From contig NZ_JACDNQ010000002.1 in the NCBI RefSeq assembly GCF_013839515.1, positions 184,292 through 244,078 on the forward strand: a stretch of DNA of 59,787 nucleotides, in the 5' to 3' direction. The position numbers and the translations under genes were made by a program. Below, in pieces: positions 8,465 to 14,452 of this stretch. Positions within the stretch are counted from its first letter, which is position 1, and each line of letters starts with the position of its first letter. The DNA is from Natronomonas salinimetallica. Its GTDB lineage: Archaea > Halobacteriota > Halobacteria > Halobacteriales > Haloarculaceae. The notes under the pieces are model-generated. The model saw only the letters and a list, made by a program, of their open reading frames with translations. It was not told where the DNA came from and did not search any database.

Positions 8465-9169
8465 TCAAAAGTCCTCGACGTGCGGGCGGAGATCCAGTTC
8501 GAGCGTCCACGCACTGCGGTCCTGTTCGACGAGGTGCCAGTAGCTATCGGCGATCGCGTCGGGATCGAGAAACTCCGAGTCCTTTCGTCCGCCGGGGCCG
8601 TCCGGCGGGAGGATCTGTCCGTCGAGGACGACGTGGGCGACGTGAATGCCCTCGGGACCGAGCTCTCTGGCCATCGATTCGGCCATTCCGCGGCAGGCGA
8701 ACTTCGCCGCCGAGAACCCGATCGCGTTCTCCCGTCCCCTGACGGACGTGGTCGCGCCCGTGAAGATGATCGTGCCGCCCCCGCCACTCGACCGCATGTC
8801 GTCGACGGCCGCCTGAGAGCAGTGCAGCGCCGCGCGCGGGCCGACGTCGAGTGCCCGCTGGAACTCCGGGCCGGAGACGTCCGTTAGCCCCTTCCAGGGG
8901 GCGGCGCTCGCGTGGTTGACGAGGACGTCGACGGGGCCGAGCGCGTCCCGAACCTCGCCGAACGCCCGATCGACGTCGGCCGGCTCGGCGAGGTCACAGC
9001 GAACGGCGACGGCCTCGCCCGCCGTCCCCCGGAGGTCGGCCGCCAGCGAATCGAGGTAGTCGTCGCTGCGCGCGAGTAGCCCGACCGCGAGTCCTTCGGA
9101 CGCGAACCGTCGCGCGATCGATTCACCGAGTCCGGGGCCGACGCCGGCGAGGACAGCCGTACGGGTCAT
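8465..9169 (-). CDS. Short-chain dehydrogenase/reductase with Phe in place of the catalytic Tyr
   Basis: A 234-residue Rossmann-fold SDR. The coenzyme motif AGVGPGLGESIARRF is at residues 8-22, the structural NHA at about 85, and TGATTS supplies the usual catalytic Ser region. The canonical YxxxK reads FSAAK here, so the catalytic Tyr appears replaced by Phe. The protein may use another residue, catalyse a different reaction or act non-catalytically. A TATA box (TATATATTT, 9193-9201) lies about 27 nt upstream of the ATG, consistent with leaderless transcription. Confidence 0.88.
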   Translation of the reverse strand: MTRTAVLAGVGPGLGESIARRFASEGLAVGLLARSDDYLDSLAADLRGTAGEAVAVRCDLAEPADVDRAFGEVRDALGPVDVLVNHASAAPWKGLTDVSGPEFQRALDVGPRAALHCSQAAVDDMRSSGGGGTIIFTGATTSVRGRENAIGFSAAKFACRGMAESMARELGPEGIHVAHVVLDGQILPPDGPGGRKDSEFLDPDAIADSYWHLVEQDRSAWTLELDLRPHVEDF

Positions 9170-9231
9170 GCTGTCGAAGGCGAACGCGAGGCGTATATAT
9201 TTCCCGGCGCTCGTCGGCGGTATCCGTCCGG

Positions 9232-9306
9232 CTACACGACGTTCGCGAGGGCCTGATCGAGATCGGCGATCAGATCGTCGACGTGTTCGACCCGAATCGA
9301 TTCGGA
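9232..9306 (-). pseudogene. Possible C-terminal remnant of a Cys/Met-metabolism PLP enzyme
   Basis: The minus-strand frame ends IRVEHVDDLIADLDQALANV before its stop at 9232. This closely resembles the extreme C-terminus of cystathionine gamma-synthase/lyase-type enzymes (typically ...GIEDVDDLIADLDQAL). The expected upstream sequence of the enzyme is missing and replaced by an unrelated frame, so this looks like a decayed fragment next to the SDR. The match is short and from memory. Confidence 0.4.
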
Positions 9307-9322
9307 CGAACAGATTTTATAT
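9293..9322 (+). promoter_or_regulatory. NarO-like box and TATA element for a small membrane protein gene
   Basis: CGAATCGATTCG at 9293-9304 is a perfect CGAA-N4-TTCG palindrome. A TATA-like TTTTATAT follows at about 9315-9322, some 21-27 nt before an in-frame GTG at 9343. The spacing fits a regulated leaderless haloarchaeal promoter. Confidence 0.55.
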
Positions 9323-9342
9323 TGGCTGTTCATAGAGGGGCT

Positions 9343-9522
9343 GTGCAAACGCTGCCATCCGCAACAACGCATCTCGGGGTCGTGTTCGGTGTTCTCTGTG
9401 CTATTGGTGGGCTCGCGTTTCAGGGACCCGAGGGCGGCGTGTTCTGGTCCTTCGTGGGGTATTTCCTCGGGAAGTCGATACAGAGTACCGTCTGGGCGTT
9501 CGGCGGTGAGCATACGGCGTGA
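9343..9522 (+). CDS. Small hydrophobic membrane protein (59 aa)
   Basis: From GTG 9343 the product reads MQTLPSATTHLGVVFGVLCA and ends with a charged tail. It has two hydrophobic stretches (HLGVVFGVLCAIGGLAF and GVFWSFVGYFLGKSI), consistent with two short membrane segments. The start was chosen because a TATA box and NarO-like box sit at leaderless spacing; a longer frame from 9283 would place the box inside the gene. The overlapping minus-strand frame (to 9543) is less convincing. The DUF2249 gene follows 79 nt downstream. Function unknown. Confidence 0.5.
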   Translation: MQTLPSATTHLGVVFGVLCAIGGLAFQGPEGGVFWSFVGYFLGKSIQSTVWAFGGEHTA

Positions 9523-9601
9523 CTCCAGTGTTTCGGCATCCATTACCGGTTCTCGAATACCTTCGCGACAAACGTTTCGCGGAGGGCGCATCACGGTACG
9601 G

Positions 9602-9841
9602 ATGCAAATGGCTGAACAGCAACTCGATCTCCGGGAGATCCCGCCGCCACAACGGCACCCGAAGATCTTCGACGCGTTCGAGGAACTGAAAAGCGGTGAG
9701 GCTTTGACACTGGTCAACGATCACGAACCGACGCCGCTGTACCACCAGATGGCCGCCGAAATCGAGTCGTTCGACGCCGATGGCTACGCCGTCGATCGTG
9801 TCGGCCCGAACGAGTTCATCGCGACGCTTCCGAAAAAATAA
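9602..9841 (+). CDS. DUF2249 domain protein (single domain)
   Basis: A 79-residue protein, MQMAEQQLDLREIPPPQRHP onward, spanning one DUF2249 domain. Its signature VNDHEPTPLYHQM recurs in the four-domain protein at 13331. DUF2249 (SirA/TusA-like fold) occurs near nitrogen-oxide reduction and hemerythrin genes in many prokaryotes; the biochemical role is unknown. An alternative start Met lies two codons downstream (9608). It lies close behind the small membrane gene and may share its NarO-boxed promoter. Confidence 0.8.
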   Translation: MQMAEQQLDLREIPPPQRHPKIFDAFEELKSGEALTLVNDHEPTPLYHQMAAEIESFDADGYAVDRVGPNEFIATLPKK

Positions 9842-9959
9842 CGCCGGCACCCGTACGGCATTCGGCATCCTGTCTTCTACGACGGACCGCGGCCATCACC
9901 CGTCGCCGCGGTTCGATTCCCTAGGCAACACCTATGTCGGTCGGTCGGCAAGCCACGCT

Positions 9960-10073
9960 ATGGGCGATCCAGCGTGTTACCGGGAGTACTGTCCGAAGTG
10001 TGACCTCCAGGTGACGATCACCGACGAGGAATGTCCGGAGTGTGGCGCGCACCTGCCGCAGGACAGCGACTGA
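9960..10073 (+). CDS. Small zinc-ribbon protein (37 aa)
   Basis: The product starts MGDPACYREYCPKCDLQVTI and ends HLPQDSD. Two CxxC knuckles, CPKC and CPEC, 15 residues apart give a zinc-ribbon signature typical of the very small zinc-finger proteins common in haloarchaea. The start was chosen as the closest Met giving a compact single domain. The partner and function are unknown; haloarchaeal homologues of this size are often regulatory. It follows the DUF2249 gene on the same strand. Confidence 0.7.
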   Translation: MGDPACYREYCPKCDLQVTITDEECPECGAHLPQDSD

Positions 10074-10078
10074 CGCCG

Positions 10079-10149
10079 TTCCCGCCGCGAACCGTCATCG
10101 CCGAGCCAGTTCCCGCCGCGAACCGTCATCGCCGAGCCAGTTCCCGCCG
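10079..10149. repeat. 31-bp tandem repeat, about 2.3 copies
   Basis: A 31-bp unit starting TTCCCGCCGCGAACCGTCAT occurs at 10079-10109 and again, identically, at 10110-10140, with the first 9 bases of a third copy after that. It lies in the gap between the convergent zinc-ribbon and ABCE1-like genes. No coding role seen. Confidence 0.9.
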
Positions 10150-10236
10150 GCGACGGCCCCCCCCGTCCGAGCCCCGCCCCGGGTATGTCCGCAATACGCA
10201 TCGACTCGGCATACACGGACGTACGCATTCACGCGC

Positions 10237-12021
10237 TTATCGGTATACATAGTACTCATCGTCGGCTTTCTGTTCACGATCGAGTCGACTCCCCGGTTTG
10301 TTTACGCGGGGGCGACCGGTTCGCACATCGCGGCGGAAGGTGATTCCGAGCGAGGAGAGGAACGCGTTCATCCCCTCCCGCATCGGCCGTGGCGAGTGGG
10401 CACGCCCACGTTCGCCCGAGGTTCCCTCGAACACGATCACTCGATCGGCAACCCGATCGATCACGAAGAGGTCGTGGTCGACGACGAGAACGGGGCAGTC
10501 CGTTCGGTCGCTGAAGCGCCGGAGCCGATCGGCGAGCGACACGCGACGCTCGACGTCCAAAAAGGCAGACGGTTCGTCGAGGAGATACGCGTCCGCGTCG
10601 CGGGCGAGACACAGCGCAACGCCGACACGCTGTAGTTCCCCGCCGGACAGCGAGTCGAGCGATCTGTCGTACAGCGCTTCGACGTCGAAGGGATCCCGGA
10701 TCCTCGTCTTGAAGCGCTCCGAGTAGACGTCGGTGACGCTGGCAAATCGCTCTCGGACCGTTCCCCGACCGTCCGGCGTGATGTACTGTGGCTTGTACGA
10801 GACGGTCAGATCGTCGGGACCGTCGCCGTCGTCGGCCTCGATGCTCCCCGCGAGCATCTTCACAAACGTCGTCTTGCCGAGCGCGTTCTCCCCGACGATG
10901 CCGACGGACTCGCCGGCGGAGATCCCTCCCGGGTGGGCCGAAACCCCGAATCCGTCGAACTCCTTTTGAAGTGTCGGATATTCGAAAAGCGGGGGTCCGT
11001 CGGCGAACGCGCGGTCGGCCGCCGTGGCGAACTCGATCGAGTTGCGTCGGATCCGGACGTTGTCCCCTGTTAAATATCCGTCCAGAAACTGGTTGATGCC
11101 TTCGCGGGTCGATAGCTGCTGGGAGACGACGCCGAAGCTGCCGGGGTCGCCGTACAGGACGTGGACGTTGTCCGAAAGGAGGTCCAGCATCATCAGGTCG
11201 TGTTCGACGACCAGTGCCGACGCGTCGGCCTCCCTGATACGGTCGCGAATGATCCGCGCGACGGCGGTACGCTGTCCGACGTCGAGAAACGAGGAGGGCT
11301 CGTCGAACAGATAGAGGTCCGCATCGGCCATCAGCGCTGCCGCGATGGCGACGCGCTGTCGTTCCCCGCCCGAGAGGTCGTCCAACGAGCGGTCACGGAC
11401 GGACCGCAACCCGAGTTCGTCGAGAAGCCCGGGGGCTTCCGGTCGGCCGGCCAGCAGCTGTCGTACCGTCTCGGCGTCGCCGTCCGGCATCGAGTCGACC
11501 CGCTGGTCTTTGTGAACGGTCGTGACGGTCCCGTCTCCGAGCCGCTCGAGGTGTGTCTGGATGGTCGTTCCACGGAATGACTCGATCGCCCGTCCCCAGC
11601 CGCCTTGGCCGTCGCTTCCGAAATTCGGGACCAGATCTCCCGCCAGAATCCGGAGTGCGGTGCTTTTGCCGATCCCGTTGCGGCCGAGCAACCCGACGAC
11701 GGTACCGTCACTCGGCGCGGGGAGGTCGTACAGCCGGAACCCGTTCTCGCCGTACTGGTGGACGAGCTGGCCGGTCTCGGTGGGAAGCGGGACGATGCGG
11801 ACCGCGTCGTTGGGGATCTTCTTTTCGACGAGTTTGTGCTCGCGCATCACCTTCGCGTCGTCGATGCGGAGTTCGCCGTCGTCAGTGACGTGGAATCCCT
11901 CGTGGCCGGACCGGTTCAGTGGGTCGTAGTTGACCGCGATATCACGCACCTCGTCCGTCACCGCCTCTTGATCGATGACCGCGATGTATTCTTGTTTCGT
12001 TGAGTCAGTTGGGGTGGACAT
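10237..12021 (-). CDS. ABCE1/RLI-like ATPase lacking all Fe-S cysteines
   Basis: A 594-residue twin-ABC protein homologous to RLI/ABCE1, the ribosome-recycling ATPase. Both ATPase cassettes look intact: Walker A GLLGRNGIGKST and GIVGENALGKTT, signatures LSGGERQRVA and LSGGELQRVG, Walker B YLFDEPSSFLDV and YLLDEPSAFLDV. The N-terminal ferredoxin-like domain is still recognisable (YIAVIDQEAV..., YDPLNRSG, PNDAVRIVPLP), but the eight cysteines that ligate two 4Fe-4S clusters in canonical ABCE1 are all replaced. It is presumably a second RLI paralogue. The start at 12021 (MSTPTDSTKQEY) is preferred over one seven codons upstream. A degenerate CGAA-N4-TTC-like motif lies near 12109. Confidence 0.9.
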   Translation of the reverse strand: MSTPTDSTKQEYIAVIDQEAVTDEVRDIAVNYDPLNRSGHEGFHVTDDGELRIDDAKVMREHKLVEKKIPNDAVRIVPLPTETGQLVHQYGENGFRLYDLPAPSDGTVVGLLGRNGIGKSTALRILAGDLVPNFGSDGQGGWGRAIESFRGTTIQTHLERLGDGTVTTVHKDQRVDSMPDGDAETVRQLLAGRPEAPGLLDELGLRSVRDRSLDDLSGGERQRVAIAAALMADADLYLFDEPSSFLDVGQRTAVARIIRDRIREADASALVVEHDLMMLDLLSDNVHVLYGDPGSFGVVSQQLSTREGINQFLDGYLTGDNVRIRRNSIEFATAADRAFADGPPLFEYPTLQKEFDGFGVSAHPGGISAGESVGIVGENALGKTTFVKMLAGSIEADDGDGPDDLTVSYKPQYITPDGRGTVRERFASVTDVYSERFKTRIRDPFDVEALYDRSLDSLSGGELQRVGVALCLARDADAYLLDEPSAFLDVERRVSLADRLRRFSDRTDCPVLVVDHDLFVIDRVADRVIVFEGTSGERGRAHSPRPMREGMNAFLSSLGITFRRDVRTGRPRVNKPGSRLDREQKADDEYYVYR

Positions 12022-12172
12022 GTGTTGTACTCCGTTCCGCATCGCGGACCGTGGGACGTCTTACGGGTGGATTTCGGTGTCCGGACGAATGAAGACTCCG
12101 GCGAAAGTATTCTCGATGAGAGACATCCGCGGGTCGTCTCCGGAGTCCATAGGATCGGCCTCGGCGGTCCGG

Positions 12173-13060
12173 CTACGATCGGCCTCGGCGTGTGGATGCC
12201 GCTTGCACGAGATTGGCGAGAACCAGCCCGGTCAAGACGAGCAAGACGAGCAGCTTCACCCCGATCAGCCGCCCGACTGCCGACCCGAGAAACGCGGCAA
12301 GCGATAGGTCGATGACACCCATCGTCTGATAGGTCCCCGTCACGAAGAACAGAAGGATGACGGCCGGGAGGTGTCTACGAAAGCGGTCTGCCTGCTGTTT
12401 CAGCGCGTCCGCGGCGACGGAGGATCGGAGCACCGGGATAATGAGGGAGTTGTGCCAGAGAGCACCCCCGATCCAGAGCGCGAACGAGCCGACGTGACCG
12501 AACCGAACCGCCCAGTCGACGATGCTGGTCCCCGTTTCCAGCCACGCGAACCCCCCGAGTGCCACCAGCGTCGAGGTGAGGAGGGCGGCCCGCACGTACG
12601 CCGTCCGCCGGGCCGAGCCGGCCCCGTCGACGCCGCCCCGACGGATCCCGACCCAGAGTACGGGGGAGACGACGGCTCCCGCGCCGAGCGCGGCCGTCCC
12701 GATCCCGGATGGGGCGAGGCTCAGGCCGGCTGCCGCACAGAGCGCGAACGACCAGACGGAGACGGTTTCGAGCCGCCGCCACCGATTCTGGACCCACCGG
12801 GCGGTGTTCGTGTCGTCGAAACGCGAGGCGTCGAAGAGCACCACTCGCCAGTAGAGCCCGCCGACGAGCGTCCCGTTGGCGATGACGACGGCCCACCAAA
12901 GCACCCGACTCAGCGGTGGGCTCCCCCAGTGGGCGAGCCAGACGCCGGCGAACGAACCGCCGAGCAACAGTCCCAGCACGATCCGCGATTGTATTCGGTC
13001 CAGGGAGAGCACGTCCCCGAGCGCAGCCGTCTCCCCGAGCTGGATCCCTCGATCGGCCAT
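12173..13060 (-). CDS. CopD-like multispanning membrane protein
   Basis: A 295-residue protein with about eight hydrophobic segments (such as IVLGLLLGGSFAGVWLAHWG, VSVWSFALCAAAGLSL, GVKLLVLLVLTGLVLANLV). The segment RFGHVGSFALWIGGALWHN resembles the CopD copper-resistance/transport family, whose members move copper or haem-related cargo; assignment is tentative. The ATG at 13060 lies 7 nt from an 18-bp DtxR-like palindrome, implying metal-dependent control. AATATATTT near 13102 could be its TATA box. It lies just upstream of the ABCE1-like gene on the same strand (151-nt gap). Confidence 0.7.
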   Translation of the reverse strand: MADRGIQLGETAALGDVLSLDRIQSRIVLGLLLGGSFAGVWLAHWGSPPLSRVLWWAVVIANGTLVGGLYWRVVLFDASRFDDTNTARWVQNRWRRLETVSVWSFALCAAAGLSLAPSGIGTAALGAGAVVSPVLWVGIRRGGVDGAGSARRTAYVRAALLTSTLVALGGFAWLETGTSIVDWAVRFGHVGSFALWIGGALWHNSLIIPVLRSSVAADALKQQADRFRRHLPAVILLFFVTGTYQTMGVIDLSLAAFLGSAVGRLIGVKLLVLLVLTGLVLANLVQAASTRRGRS

Positions 13061-13066
13061 CGACGT

Positions 13067-13084
13067 TTTTAGGACGACCTAAAA
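13067..13084. promoter_or_regulatory. DtxR/IdeR-like operator, CopD-like gene
   Basis: TTTTAGGACGACCTAAAA, a perfect 7-bp inverted repeat (TTTTAGG/CCTAAAA) around a 4-bp centre, lies 7 nt upstream of the CopD-like ATG. The same palindrome with a variable centre recurs at 54304, 54341 and 55461. It resembles metal-dependent DtxR/IdeR family sites (TTAGG...CCTAA). Confidence 0.7.
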
Positions 13085-13278
13085 CAAAAGGGTGCGTGCA
13101 AATATATTCGGCACTCGGCCGACGTGGTACGGAACGGTCCCCCGTGAGTGGCGACGGGCCCACCGGCCGTCCTGTCCGGCGACGTGGCGTGTCGGTCATC
13201 TCTCGGCGGCCGGATATCGGATATCGGATGGACGGAGGACGAATCGCGTGACGGACGTATCACGGACGGACAGCGGCC

Positions 13279-13290
13279 CGAATCAATTCG
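13279..13290 (+). promoter_or_regulatory. NarO-like box upstream of the four-domain DUF2249 gene
   Basis: CGAATCAATTCG at 13279-13290, embedded in the longer palindrome CCCGAATCAATTCGGG, matches CGAA-N4-TTCG exactly. It ends 41 nt before the ATG at 13331. A weak TATA-like GATAGAAC follows at 13292. Confidence 0.55.
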
Positions 13291-13330
13291 GGATAGAACA
13301 CATCCGTACCCCGGTGGTATCTCCCCAGAG

Positions 13331-14341
13331 ATGACGCTCGAAATCGACCTTCGGAACTGTTCGGCTGACGAACGCCGTGAACGGCTCTTCGAGGCGTTGG
13401 AGGGAGCCGACGTCGGCGACGGCTTCGATATCGTCTCCGATCGGGACATCGACACGCACCTGCTTCGGTATCAGCTCCAACGTGGCCGTGCCCTGGAGTG
13501 GGAGTACGAACATCCCGACGCGGAACCGCGGGAACTTCGGGTAACCGCGGGGGACCCCCTCGACGACGGGGCACTCGGGACGATCGACGTCCGTGATCTG
13601 AAGCCGCAGCGGCGACACGAGGTACTCCTCGAGGCGTTCGACGATCTGGGGGCCGGCGAGGGGTTCGTGTTGGTGAACGACCACGATCCGAAGCCGCTGT
13701 ATCACGAACTCCGGTCGATGCACGGCGACGTGATCGACTGGGAGTACGAGAACCGGGGGGCCGGCGAGTGCCGCGTCGAGATCGTCAAGACCGCCGACTC
13801 CGAGTTCGCCGCCGAGGACGTCGTCACCCGATACGACGTCCGCGAGATTCCGAAGCCGGAACGACATCCCACGATCCACCACCGCTACGGGATGATCCCG
13901 GAAGGCGAGACGATGGAGCTCATCGCTCCCCACGAGCCACGGCCGCTCCGTCGGGAGTTCCGCCAGCAGTACGGCGACTCGTTCACCTGGGACGTCGTCG
14001 AGTCGGAGCCGGGGCGCTGTCGTGTCCACGTCACGAAAGGCGACAGTACCGAGGACGACGCGATCGAGGTCACCGGCAAACTGGACGTCAGAGAGCTCCC
14101 GCCGGCCGAGCGTCACGAACGGATATTCGACGCCTACGACGGGCTGGACGTCGGCTCGGGATTCGTGTTGGTGAACGACCACGATCCGAAGCCGCTGTAT
14201 CACCAGTTCGAGGCCGAAGCGGGACCGGAGTTCCGCTGGGAGTACCGCCAGCGCGACGCCGGCGAATTCAAGGTGTTGATCGGAAAGGCCGAGGCGGCCG
14301 TAGACGGTGCGGCCGGGGAGACGACGGAAGCCCCGTTTTGA
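13331..14341 (+). CDS. Four-domain DUF2249 protein
   Basis: A 336-residue soluble protein made of four consecutive DUF2249 domains starting at about residues 4, 81, 169 and 255 (IDLRNCSADERRE, IDVRDLKPQRRHE, YDVREIPKPERHP, LDVRELPPAERHE). Domains two and four share an almost identical VLVNDHDPKPLYH; domains one and three are diverged. The start ATG at 13331 begins exactly at the first domain, excluding a long upstream extension. DUF2249 proteins accompany hemerythrin and denitrification genes. The repetition suggests internal duplication. Confidence 0.85.
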   Translation: MTLEIDLRNCSADERRERLFEALEGADVGDGFDIVSDRDIDTHLLRYQLQRGRALEWEYEHPDAEPRELRVTAGDPLDDGALGTIDVRDLKPQRRHEVLLEAFDDLGAGEGFVLVNDHDPKPLYHELRSMHGDVIDWEYENRGAGECRVEIVKTADSEFAAEDVVTRYDVREIPKPERHPTIHHRYGMIPEGETMELIAPHEPRPLRREFRQQYGDSFTWDVVESEPGRCRVHVTKGDSTEDDAIEVTGKLDVRELPPAERHERIFDAYDGLDVGSGFVLVNDHDPKPLYHQFEAEAGPEFRWEYRQRDAGEFKVLIGKAEAAVDGAAGETTEAPF

Positions 14342-14452
14342 GAACGGCAGTATCGAGCGCGCGCCGACAGCCGACGGGAAAACGGCCCCGATCGGGTATG
14401 AACACGCCTGCGAAAGCGGCTACTGTCGCCCCCTCGGGGGCGGGATGCTCGC

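Noticed and set aside
9232-9543. A 103-codon minus-strand gene opposite the small membrane protein
   Set aside because: Apart from the C-terminal enzyme shard the sequence is inconsistent in composition, and the plus strand has promoter elements at leaderless spacing.
12100-12125. A NarO-like box before the ABCE1-like gene (CGAAAGTATTCT)
   Set aside because: One base of the right half differs from TTCG, and it is not followed by a clear TATA box; too weak to list as a site.
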